This document shows positions 8,496 through 16,029 of a stretch of 64,000 nucleotides of DNA, one piece after another; position 1 is the stretch's first letter; each line of letters starts with the position of its first letter. The DNA lies in the NCBI GenBank assembly GCA_947643415.1, contig CANRWA010000002.1, forward strand, positions 1 through 64,000. The letters run 5' to 3'. Source of the stretch: an uncultured Clostridia bacterium. Its GTDB lineage: Bacteria; Bacillota; Clostridia; Lachnospirales; Lachnospiraceae. The notes beneath the pieces were generated by a model. That model was given only the letters and a program-made list of their open reading frames with translations, was not told the origin of the DNA and ran no database searches. The position numbers and the translations under genes are program-made.

Positions 8496-9206
8496 ATGGT
8501 TTTTGGAGTATTACTGGCAGGCGGTGTTGGCAGCCGCATGGGAAATATTGAGAAACCAAAGCAGTATCTCAATATTGCGGACAAGCCGATCATTATACAC
8601 ACCATCGAGAAATTTTATATCAATGATAAATTTGAGAAATTATATGTACTTTGCCCTGAACAGTGGATTCACCATACAAAAAATCTCATTCGGAAATATA
8701 TCGGGGATACATCTCGTATTTCTGTTATTCAAGGTGGCGAAACGAGAAATGAGACCATCATGAATGCGATCCGGCAGATTGAGAGTGAGTATTCAGTGGA
8801 TGATGAGACGATCATTGTGACACATGATTCGGTAAGACCTTTTGTGACACACCGGATCATTGAGGAGAATATCGAATATGCACTGAGATATGGCGCCTGT
8901 GACACGGCTGTCCCTGCTACGGATACAATTGTACAAAGTGAGGATAATATAGTTATATCAGATGTACCAGAGCGGAGTAAGATGTATCAGGGACAGACTC
9001 CGCAGACTTTCCGTCTGAAAAAGCTGAAGGAACTATATGAGGGGCTGACAGAGGAAGAGAAACGGATCCTTACTGATGCGGCAAAGATCTTTGTGATGAA
9101 AGGTGAGAAAGTGTATCTTGTTGAGGGGGAAGTATCGAATATCAAGATCACTTATCCTTATGATCTCCGTGTTGCTGAGACATTGATCGAGACAGATTCT
9201 CTTTGA
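8496..9206 (+). CDS. tarI: D-ribitol-5-phosphate cytidylyltransferase
   Basis: A 236-residue member of the IspD/TarI family. It has the nucleotide-binding start VFGVLLAGGVGSRMG, the lysine-containing KPKQYLNIADKP, GGETRNETI, THDSVRPFVT and GQTPQTFRLKKL. IspD and TarI look alike. The immediately following TarJ-like dehydrogenase makes TarI, which joins CTP and ribitol-5-phosphate to give CDP-ribitol, much the more likely function. CDP-ribitol is the donor for poly(ribitol phosphate) or for single ribitol-phosphate transfers. The two LicD-type enzymes at 21.4-23.2 kb are possible users. Confidence 0.88.
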   Translation: MVFGVLLAGGVGSRMGNIEKPKQYLNIADKPIIIHTIEKFYINDKFEKLYVLCPEQWIHHTKNLIRKYIGDTSRISVIQGGETRNETIMNAIRQIESEYSVDDETIIVTHDSVRPFVTHRIIEENIEYALRYGACDTAVPATDTIVQSEDNIVISDVPERSKMYQGQTPQTFRLKKLKELYEGLTEEEKRILTDAAKIFVMKGEKVYLVEGEVSNIKITYPYDLRVAETLIETDSL

Positions 9207-9243
9207 TATATATGCCGTATGTGCGGCAGAATGAGAGGTAACT

Positions 9244-10269
9244 ATGCTGAACACAGTGTATCAGTTAGTGGCACCAAGAAAGTTTGAGGTCACATACCAG
9301 AATATAAGTTTATTGGATAGGGATGTTATTGTACGCCCCACCCATCTTTCTATCTGTAATGCAGATCAGCGGTATTATCAGGGACTGCGCGAGGCGAAGG
9401 TGCTAAAGCAGAAATTGCCCATGGCGCTGATCCATGAGGCGATTGGCAGTGTTGTCAGAGATCCTTCCGGGACATTTCAATCCGGGGATCTGGTGGTTAT
9501 GATTCCGAATACGCCAGTGGAGGAGGATGAGATTATTGCTGAGAACTATCTGCGTTCCAGCCGGTTCCGTGCCAGTGGTTTTGATGGTTTTATGCAGGAA
9601 TATGTGAAGATACGTCCTGACCGGCTCGTTCTTATGCCAGAGGGAATTGACCAGACGGTAGCTGCTTTTACAGAGATCGTCAGTGTAAGTGTGCATGCCC
9701 TTTCACGTTTCGATGGAATCGCGCATAGCAGGCGGAATCAAATCGGAATATGGGGAGACGGAAATCTGGGATATATAACAGCGCTGTTTTTTAAATATAT
9801 GTTTCCGGAGACCAAACTCTTTATCTTTGGCATGAACAGGGATAAGCTGTCGGATTTTACTTTTGCGGATGGAACATATACCGTAGAACATATACCGGAA
9901 AGCATGCATCTTGACCATGCTTTTGAATGTGTGGGAGGAGCCGGGTCGGGAAAGGCAATTGAGCAGATCATTGATTTTATTAATCCAGAGGGGACGATCT
10001 CTATTCTTGGAGTGTCTGAATATCCTGTTCCCATCAATACCCGCATGGTGCTGGAAAAGGGACTTCGGATCTTTGGCAGCAGCCGCAGCGGCAAGGCAGA
10101 CTTTGAGAAAACGGTGTCTTTGTACCGGGAGCATCCGGAGATCGTAAATTTTCTTTCAAATATTGTGGGAGCAGTTGTTCCGATCCATTCCATCGCTGAT
10201 ATGAAGAGGGCTTTTGAAATGGATATTCAGAAGTCATTTGGAAAGACGATTATGCTTTGGGAGAAATAG
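9244..10269 (+). CDS. tarJ: Ribulose-5-phosphate reductase (zinc-type alcohol dehydrogenase family)
   Basis: A 341-residue medium-chain dehydrogenase matching TarJ/Bcs1-type enzymes. It shows the catalytic zinc cysteine in THLSICNADQRYYQG, the histidine-glutamate pair in MALIHEAIG and the NADPH-binding GIWGDGNLGYITA region (about residues 160-175). The four-cysteine structural zinc loop of ordinary alcohol dehydrogenases is absent, which is usual for TarJ. It reduces D-ribulose-5-phosphate to D-ribitol-5-phosphate, the substrate of the TarI homologue 37 bases upstream. A GAGAGG site precedes the ATG. Confidence 0.88.
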   Translation: MLNTVYQLVAPRKFEVTYQNISLLDRDVIVRPTHLSICNADQRYYQGLREAKVLKQKLPMALIHEAIGSVVRDPSGTFQSGDLVVMIPNTPVEEDEIIAENYLRSSRFRASGFDGFMQEYVKIRPDRLVLMPEGIDQTVAAFTEIVSVSVHALSRFDGIAHSRRNQIGIWGDGNLGYITALFFKYMFPETKLFIFGMNRDKLSDFTFADGTYTVEHIPESMHLDHAFECVGGAGSGKAIEQIIDFINPEGTISILGVSEYPVPINTRMVLEKGLRIFGSSRSGKADFEKTVSLYREHPEIVNFLSNIVGAVVPIHSIADMKRAFEMDIQKSFGKTIMLWEK

Positions 10270-10305
10270 GGTAATAGAAGTGTATAGCAGGAAATGGAGA
10301 ATATT

Positions 10306-11709
10306 ATGATATCAATTATCATGCCAGTATATAATACAGAGGAGTATCTACAGGAGGCGGTTGAGAGTATTATAAACCAGAGCCTCCCGTTCAGGGAAAA
10401 TATAACACTGTATCTGTTGGATGATGCCAGTACAGATGGTTCTCTGGCTGTCTGCCATGATTTTGAAAGGCAGTATCCGGAGAATATTAAAGTGACTCAC
10501 TTTGACAAAAATCAGGGTGTGTCGGCTGTGAGAAACCATGGACTTTCTTTGTGCAGGGATCAGGGGGAGACCATTGTGGGGTTTGTTGACTCAGATGACA
10601 GGCTTCATAGAGATGCGGTAAAGAGAGTGGCAGATTTTTTTGGGAAGCATGGGGATGTAAATATGGCAGTTGCCGAGGTATATTTTATTGGCGCCAAAGA
10701 AGGTTCCCATAAGCTGAACTGGAGATTTGATGAGCGGGAAGTTGTTGATATTCTGGAAGATTATACGTATCCACAGTATTATATCGGGGGAGCTTTTTTT
10801 CAGCGGCCGGCATGGGAGAAGCTTCACTTTGATGAGACCATGAATTTCTGGGAGGATGCCTTTGCCGTCAACCAGGTTCTTTTGGCAGAAGAAAGATATG
10901 GCCTAGTTAAAGATGCTGTATATTATTACCGCAAAAGAGAAGACGAGTCATCTCTGGTGGATTCTGCCTGGCATGACCGGGGAAGATATATTCCGTTTCT
11001 TGATAACGGATATCTTCGGTTAATAAATTATTGTAAAAAGGAAAAGCACAGGCTGCTCCCCTATATACAATTTGTCATTGTATACCATATGCGGCTCTTT
11101 ATGGTAAAGTCGCGCACAGAAGTAGTACATGAGCTTATGAATGATAAAGACCTGCTTATCTTTCGGAAGAAATTGAGAAAGATATTGAGAAAGATAAAGA
11201 CGGATGTGATCATTCATGTACCAACAACACTTCCTGTAATAGAGGCGATGCTGTCGATACGCAGGGGCAAGAAGGTCCGTGCCCGCCGTACTTATACAGA
11301 GGATGACTGTATCTTTTCTTACCGGGGATATGAATTTACCCGGATGTCGAAGCGCAGTGTATATCTGTCCGGTATTGTGGAAGAGCCGGAAGAGCGCAGG
11401 GGAATGTGGCGGGGACGTTTTAATACTCCGGTATTTCAGATGGCAAAGGAGGATTATATTTTCGCAGAACATAATGGAATCCGGGTTGATTCAATACGGT
11501 CCCGGTGCAAAAGGGAACTATATATATTGGGCGAGAAAATGAGGAATTACCGGTATGCCGGGTTTGTGATCGCGATTCCGAAGGAATGGGAGAGTGCCCG
11601 TTTTGGCATTCATACGAAGGGAATTGATATATTGATGAATGAAGTAGTCTTTGCTGAGGTGCTTGAGCGTATAGAGAACAGGAAAAGGGAAGAGGGGGAA
11701 GGTGAATAA
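10306..11709 (+). CDS. Family 2 glycosyltransferase with large C-terminal extension
   Basis: A 467-residue protein. The N-terminal GT-A domain (about 1-220) begins ISIIMPVYNTEEYLQEAV and contains LLDDASTDGS, NQGVSAVRNHG and the metal-binding FVDSDDR. Residues 220-330 look helical and positively charged; the last 130 residues (after RRTYTEDDCIFSYRGYEF) form a beta-rich module I cannot name. GGAGA five bases before 10306 decides the start over an ATG at 10294. Enzymes of this layout are common in teichoic-acid loci. It follows TarJ by 36 bases and overlaps the next gene, so it is in the CDP-ribitol operon; donor and acceptor are unknown. Confidence 0.8.
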   Translation: MISIIMPVYNTEEYLQEAVESIINQSLPFRENITLYLLDDASTDGSLAVCHDFERQYPENIKVTHFDKNQGVSAVRNHGLSLCRDQGETIVGFVDSDDRLHRDAVKRVADFFGKHGDVNMAVAEVYFIGAKEGSHKLNWRFDEREVVDILEDYTYPQYYIGGAFFQRPAWEKLHFDETMNFWEDAFAVNQVLLAEERYGLVKDAVYYYRKREDESSLVDSAWHDRGRYIPFLDNGYLRLINYCKKEKHRLLPYIQFVIVYHMRLFMVKSRTEVVHELMNDKDLLIFRKKLRKILRKIKTDVIIHVPTTLPVIEAMLSIRRGKKVRARRTYTEDDCIFSYRGYEFTRMSKRSVYLSGIVEEPEERRGMWRGRFNTPVFQMAKEDYIFAEHNGIRVDSIRSRCKRELYILGEKMRNYRYAGFVIAIPKEWESARFGIHTKGIDILMNEVVFAEVLERIENRKREEGEGE

Positions 11710-12940
11710 AACGGAGAACAGATACACACTTATGCACAGGGAGATTCCTGTGGCAGAGATTGCCCTGAATCCGGAGAATGGATGGATACAGAAGATCGGT
11801 GACGTGTATGATACTGCCCATGTGCCGGTGGGCGTTGCTGTGAAGAGGGGCAGGCCAGACCGTACCGGGCTGAATGAGTGGTGGCGGGGCAGGGGGATTC
11901 CGGCAAGCCGGGACGCTTTTTATGGTAAATTGGAAGAGCTGGGTATTGCCACAACAGAGCTTTTGGCAGAGAGATGCTATGGGCTCAGCCTGTCTGACCA
12001 GTACTGGCTCCGTCCGGAAGATTCCGGGCTGGAATGGTCAGAGATAAATTTCTTTGAAAATACATTTTCGGAGGATGTGGGAAATATCCTTTTTGGGGAA
12101 TCTGTGACAGGACAGTCTTTTAGTCTGGTTTCGCCAGATAATACATCCGATGGCTGGTTAAAGAAGAAATGGAAGATCGTAGATGGGAAGCGGTGCCTGA
12201 TCAAGGGAGGAAGTGGTCTTGCCCAGCAGGAACCTTATAATGAGGTGCTTGCTACCAGCATGATGGAGCGGCTTGGCATCCCACATGCGGTATATGGGCT
12301 CTGCTATGAAAATGGTTATCCTTATAGCATATGTGAGGATTTTATTACATCTGAGACAGAGTTTGTGACAGCGTGGTATCTGATGCGGACGAAAAAAAGA
12401 GAAAACCACATATCGGTGTACCAGCATTATGTGGATTGCTGTGAAAGGCATGGCATGATGGATATCCGGAGATCCTTGGACCAGATGATCGTACTGGATT
12501 ATCTGGTCCTGAATGAAGACCGGCATCAGAACAATTTTGGTGTGGTTCGGGATGCCAGGACATTGGAGTATCTGGGGGCGTCCCCTGTCTTTGATACAGG
12601 GACATCCTTCTGGTGGTCTACACCAACAACGATGATTGGGAGCCTGGCGCGGATTCATTGTAAACCTTTTAAGAAATATCATGAAGAGCAGATCAGGCTT
12701 GTGAATTCGTATGACTGGCTGGATCTTTCAAAACTTCGTGGTGTGGATGAGGAATTTCGGGAGATCATCGGTGATTCAGAGTTTATTGATGTGGTGAGAC
12801 GGGACCGTCTGTGTACCGCCCTGCAGAACAGGATAGAGGGGCTTCAGAAAATCATAAATTCACATGAGAAATACACCTTTGTGGATAATATATCAATGGA
12901 TGTGCGGGAGAATATAGCCTATCATGGCAAAACCTTTTAA
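11702..12940 (+). CDS. HipA-like protein kinase-fold gene in a teichoic-acid operon
   Basis: A 412-residue protein with a GTG start that overlaps the previous stop by 8 bases. Residues about 150-320 show a HipA-C-type kinase core: a glycine-rich, lysine-containing strand (RCLIKGGSGLAQQEPYNEV), the catalytic loop DYLVLNEDRHQNNFGVVRD with Asp and Asn, and the metal-binding aspartate in ASPVFDTGTSFWW. There is no HipB-type antitoxin next to it. The N-terminal 140 residues are not recognised. Translational coupling to a glycosyltransferase argues against a free toxin and for a role in the envelope pathway, perhaps phosphorylating a sugar, lipid intermediate or enzyme; that role is inference. An alternative ATG lies at 11732. 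Confidence 0.75.
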   Translation: MNKTENRYTLMHREIPVAEIALNPENGWIQKIGDVYDTAHVPVGVAVKRGRPDRTGLNEWWRGRGIPASRDAFYGKLEELGIATTELLAERCYGLSLSDQYWLRPEDSGLEWSEINFFENTFSEDVGNILFGESVTGQSFSLVSPDNTSDGWLKKKWKIVDGKRCLIKGGSGLAQQEPYNEVLATSMMERLGIPHAVYGLCYENGYPYSICEDFITSETEFVTAWYLMRTKKRENHISVYQHYVDCCERHGMMDIRRSLDQMIVLDYLVLNEDRHQNNFGVVRDARTLEYLGASPVFDTGTSFWWSTPTTMIGSLARIHCKPFKKYHEEQIRLVNSYDWLDLSKLRGVDEEFREIIGDSEFIDVVRRDRLCTALQNRIEGLQKIINSHEKYTFVDNISMDVRENIAYHGKTF

Positions 12941-13443
12941 AGAGCAGAAAATGCCTCCGCATCATACCGTCCATCCAATATCAGGTCGATGGCTTCCCGG
13001 ACAGGGCAGTCACCGGCTTTTCTTGTAAGGCGTATATCGATAAAGGGCAGGAGCTGGTGCGCACAGTCTGCAGGGGCAAAGGAAATTCCAGCTTCTTTCA
13101 TGGCGCTGATGTCATTGATGTCATCCCCGATATAGGCAACTTCACTTTGTTGAAGCTGATATTTCTCCATCAGTTCACAGAGGACTATATTTTTCTCCTT
13201 TACCCCCTGATGGAGTTCTTTGATCCCGATTTCACGGCAGCGGTTCTCTACGATCTGTGAACGGCGCCCAGTGATGATGGCAGGGATGATTCCCTGGGAT
13301 ATCAGAAGTTTGATCCCCAGCCCGTCTTTTACATCAAAAGATTTCATCATTTCACCAGTTTCACCCATATAGATTTTTCCGTCTGTGAGCGTGCCATCTA
13401 CATCCATGGCGAAGAGACGGATCTTAGTCAGGTCTTTCGTCAT
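12937..13443 (-). CDS. kdsC: KdsC-like HAD phosphatase (ulosonate-8-phosphate type)
   Basis: A 168-residue HAD protein of the C0-cap KdsC group. It has the nucleophile motif FAMDVDGTLTDGKIY, the DVKDGLGIKLL signature of KdsC, ITGRRS, the conserved lysine in HQGVKEKN and the metal-binding GDDINDISAM. KdsC removes phosphate from Kdo-8-phosphate; NeuNAc-9-phosphatases are close relatives. The start is set by GGAGG five bases upstream. It is the last gene of the minus-strand operon with the aldolase and KdsB homologues, and converges on the HipA-like gene with a 4-base overlap. The exact phospho-sugar is unproven. Confidence 0.85.
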   Translation of the reverse strand: MTKDLTKIRLFAMDVDGTLTDGKIYMGETGEMMKSFDVKDGLGIKLLISQGIIPAIITGRRSQIVENRCREIGIKELHQGVKEKNIVLCELMEKYQLQQSEVAYIGDDINDISAMKEAGISFAPADCAHQLLPFIDIRLTRKAGDCPVREAIDLILDGRYDAEAFSAL

Positions 13444-13597
13444 TTTAACCTCCATTCCGAAGCGTTAGCGAAGGAGGCATGAGCAAAAAGCAGCGAAGCT
13501 GTTTTTGCTCTATGCATCAATGCTATTTGTGACGCTTCGGCACAAATAATGGTGTGAAAAATAAGCTATTAAGCTTATTTTTCACATTATTCTCCTT
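13444..13597 (-). repeat. RBS-to-RBS leader element, subfamily 1, copy 1 (before kdsC)
   Basis: Read on the minus strand: AAGGAG inside the last codons of the aldolase gene, GTG at 13585, a 14-bp perfect hairpin starting at that GTG, a second hairpin (stem ATTTGTG/CACAAAT) whose loop is CCGAAGCGT, a third hairpin of GAGCAAAAA type closed by a TTCG loop, then ACGCTTCGG and GGAGG before the kdsC start. Two small frames are open: 13585-13523 (20 codons, MKNKLNSLFF then TPLFVPKRHK) and 13517-13440 (25 codons, MHRAKTASLL... ending EWRLK) whose TGA overlaps the kdsC ATG. The loop CCGAAGCGT is perfectly complementary to ACGCTTCGG. Confidence 0.7.
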
Positions 13598-15206
13598 CCA
13601 GGACGGATTCAAAGTAGGAAGGGGTGATGAAAGAAACAGGACAGTCCAGATTTCTTGTATTGATATAGTCCTCCAGCATACTTCGGATCTCTTTATTTGA
13701 TTCTTCTGCGTTTAATGTGTTTCGTGTTTTTTCCATTGATTTCTGTATATAATTCTGGCATCCTGAATTATGGCTGTATCCATCGAATCCCGCGATGGCG
13801 ATGCTCTTTACCTCCAGCAGATCCAGGAGACGCAGCAGCAGGATGCCGGAATTGTCTATTTGTTCCCAGCCGCATTTGATCAGGCGGGTAAAGTCAATGA
13901 TCACCTGATCCCTCTCTGGGGCAGTGGTGACATTGGAGGTAACGATTTTTTTGTATTCTTTAAAATGTGTTGCATTCTTCCAGTAATGGTAACGGTTTTT
14001 GTTGCTGAAATAGGCATAGTCAATGGGGTAGTCATTGGAAAGCAGATTAACACTGATCACAAATGGGCTATGGTCTTTATGATATTGCATGATCTCTGCT
14101 TTGTGGGTTTTTATGGAGTGTCCGGGCAAAAGGATGAGGATATCCTGTCCGGCAAAAGTTTTCTGAAGAGATTCCAGAGCTTCTGCGTCATCACAGATCG
14201 TTCCCTGATATTCCATGTAGGTTTTCTCCAACAGATCGTAGTCATACCGTTTACGGGCGATGGGACCGATCCGGTTTAGCAGGTAATTGATATCCCGGCT
14301 GGCAATGCCTGCTTTGGTGGAGAGATAGGAGATATTGTTGACATGGGCACTGTAAGAGCCCGCAAGGAAATAAGGGATGGAATATCCCCATTCATACTGG
14401 TTACGAAAGCCATCTACATAGTTATCGATGAGGTCTAAAACCATATTGATGTCATAGCCGCTGTTAAATTTGCGGTTCATATACTGCATAACAAGTTCAG
14501 TGTTGGTATTGCCGGCCCCACGCCCCATACCTGCCATGGAGGAGTCTACCACCACAGACCGCAGCCCCTGTGTCATCTCAATGAATTCCTGGGACAGGGC
14601 AAAAGACATCTGCAGATTATTGTGGGAATGGAATCCAATTCTGGCACCAGAGCAGAGATTGTGATGGATCAGATAGAAGACTCTCTGCAGATCCTCTTTG
14701 TACAGAGAGCCAAAAGTGTCTACAATGGAGAATGCATAAGGTTCCAGTTCATTTACCGCTTCAATGAGTTCCAATAGCTCTGCATCTGTATAACCCAGAA
14801 TATCGACAGGCTGTACATAGAGCTTGTAGCCTTTATCCCGGATACTGTGACAGAAATCAATTACTTCATGGCGTTCTTCTTTGAAAAAACAAGCACGGAC
14901 GCCGTCAATGGAAGTTCCATCACAGGGTTCCAGATTATCAATGGAATACCGGCTGTAGTCTGCAAGGCAGACATAGGATGCCTGTCTGTGGTCTTCCGGC
15001 AAAAATGGACGAATCTGAGAGGCATTATTAAAAACAGTGCTTCCTGTCTGATGTGGTTCATCTTTTAGAAAACCACACTCGATTACATCAATCCCACTTT
15101 CTGTAAGTCCCTGGATAATGCCTTTTATGGCAGTATTGCCAAACAGGCTGTCAATGAGATAGCCGCCATCCCGCAGGGTACAGTCTAATATATTTACGCG
15201 CTTCAT
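13587..15206 (-). CDS. DRE-TIM (HMGL-like) aldolase fused to a C-terminal Rossmann-like domain
   Basis: A 539-residue two-domain protein. Residues 1-300 are an HMGL/DRE-TIM metallo-aldolase: LDCTLRDGGYLID holds the metal and acid residues, CGFLKDEPHQTGST follows, and the metal pair is in GFHSHNNLQMS; then GAGNTNTELVMQY. This is the fold of 4-hydroxy-2-oxovalerate aldolase and isopropylmalate synthase. Residues about 350-539 contain DILILLPGHSIKTHKAEI and a further Rossmann-like pattern resembling the DUF115/MptE-like group. It abuts the KdsB stop with no gap and precedes KdsC, so it probably makes or modifies the ulosonic acid. No KdsA/NeuB-type PEP-dependent synthase is present in the window. 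Reaction is inferred. Confidence 0.8.
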   Translation of the reverse strand: MKRVNILDCTLRDGGYLIDSLFGNTAIKGIIQGLTESGIDVIECGFLKDEPHQTGSTVFNNASQIRPFLPEDHRQASYVCLADYSRYSIDNLEPCDGTSIDGVRACFFKEERHEVIDFCHSIRDKGYKLYVQPVDILGYTDAELLELIEAVNELEPYAFSIVDTFGSLYKEDLQRVFYLIHHNLCSGARIGFHSHNNLQMSFALSQEFIEMTQGLRSVVVDSSMAGMGRGAGNTNTELVMQYMNRKFNSGYDINMVLDLIDNYVDGFRNQYEWGYSIPYFLAGSYSAHVNNISYLSTKAGIASRDINYLLNRIGPIARKRYDYDLLEKTYMEYQGTICDDAEALESLQKTFAGQDILILLPGHSIKTHKAEIMQYHKDHSPFVISVNLLSNDYPIDYAYFSNKNRYHYWKNATHFKEYKKIVTSNVTTAPERDQVIIDFTRLIKCGWEQIDNSGILLLRLLDLLEVKSIAIAGFDGYSHNSGCQNYIQKSMEKTRNTLNAEESNKEIRSMLEDYINTRNLDCPVSFITPSYFESVLEGE

Positions 15207-15938
15207 TTATTTCCCACCTTTTATTATTTTTTCTACCTGTGCAACATGTTCTGGAAGGTCAACGCCAATAGAAGAGTATTTGGTTTCTTTCAGACGCATT
15301 TTATAACCTCTCTGCATCGCACGAAGAGGCTCAATGCCTTCGCCCAGTTCAAGCTCTGTCTGTTCCATGGCTGTAAATTTAAGTAAAAAGTCTTTCTTAT
15401 AGGCATAGATGCCCACATGACGGAATACCCTTGCCAGTTTGCCGTCTTTTAGATTGGATGGTATGACAGAACGGGAGAAGTACATGGCATCCCCATTGTC
15501 GTCGGTAACTACCTTTACTGTACTGGCAGCTTTGATCTCATCTGGGTTGGTGATTTCTTTTTTAAGGCTGCCGAAGTAAACGGAATCGTCTTCTGTGAAG
15601 ATAGAGATTACTTCACGGATCATTTCCGGATCAATGACAGGTTCATCCCCCTGTACATTTACAAACAGATCCCCCTCTACTTTTCCGGCTACTTCCGCTA
15701 CACGGTCAGAACCTGTCTTATGGCAGTCTGAGGTCATAATGACTCTCATATTGTGCGCCTCACATGCTGCCCGGATACGTTCATCGTCTGTGGCAACATA
15801 TACATCATCAAATTCCGGCACCTTCATTGCCTGCTGGTAGACCCAGTATATCATTGGCCTGCCGCAGATATCTACTAGGGGTTTCCCTGGGAAACGGCTG
15901 GATTGATAGCGTGCCGGGATCACACCGATTATCTTCAT
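15207..15938 (-). CDS. kdsB: CMP-ulosonate cytidylyltransferase (KdsB-like)
   Basis: A 243-residue nucleotidyltransferase very like 3-deoxy-manno-octulosonate cytidylyltransferase. Landmarks are IIGVIPARYQSSRFPGKPL, YVATDDERI, TGSDRVAEV, NVQGDEPVIDPEMI, YFSRSVIPSN and GIYAYKKDFLLKFT. The start at 15938 has GGAGG five bases before it. KdsB makes CMP-Kdo, a sugar usually tied to Gram-negative lipopolysaccharide, so its presence in a Gram-positive wall locus is notable. It lies between a DUF115-type transferase candidate upstream and the aldolase downstream on the same strand. Whether the sugar is Kdo itself or a related 8- or 9-carbon acid is not decided by the sequence. Confidence 0.88.
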   Translation of the reverse strand: MKIIGVIPARYQSSRFPGKPLVDICGRPMIYWVYQQAMKVPEFDDVYVATDDERIRAACEAHNMRVIMTSDCHKTGSDRVAEVAGKVEGDLFVNVQGDEPVIDPEMIREVISIFTEDDSVYFGSLKKEITNPDEIKAASTVKVVTDDNGDAMYFSRSVIPSNLKDGKLARVFRHVGIYAYKKDFLLKFTAMEQTELELGEGIEPLRAMQRGYKMRLKETKYSSIGVDLPEHVAQVEKIIKGGK

Positions 15939-16029
15939 ATTAACCTCCATTCCGAAGCGTTAGCGAAGGAAGCATGAGCAAAAAGCAGCGTAGCTGTTTT
16001 GGCTCTATGCATCAATACTATCACCTCCT
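15939..16029 (-). repeat. RBS-to-RBS leader element, subfamily 1, copy 2 (short form, before kdsB)
   Basis: On the minus strand this copy starts with AGGAGGTGA, which overlaps the stop of the upstream gene. It then has only the downstream half of the element: the GAGCC/GGCTC-like hairpin with an imperfect A/T-rich stem, ACGCTTCGG, and GGAGG of kdsB. The 5' hairpin with the GTG and the CCGAAGCGT loop are missing. The 25-codon frame 16012-15935 (MHRAKTATLL... ending EWRLI) is kept, differing from copy 1 at two residues, and its TGA overlaps the kdsB ATG. Confidence 0.7.

Noticed and set aside
8496..9206. TarI homologue as the isoprenoid enzyme IspD
   Set aside because: The adjacent TarJ-type dehydrogenase makes the ribitol-5-phosphate function far more likely, and no isoprenoid gene is nearby.
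11702..12940. HipA-like gene as a HipBA toxin-antitoxin module
   Set aside because: No HipB-like DNA-binding antitoxin is adjacent on either side, and the gene is translationally coupled to a glycosyltransferase.
15207..15938. KdsB homologue as a sialic acid (NeuA) cytidylyltransferase
   Set aside because: The sequence follows KdsB signatures (FPGKPL, NVQGDEP, YFSRSVIPSN) and no NeuB or NeuC gene is in the window.
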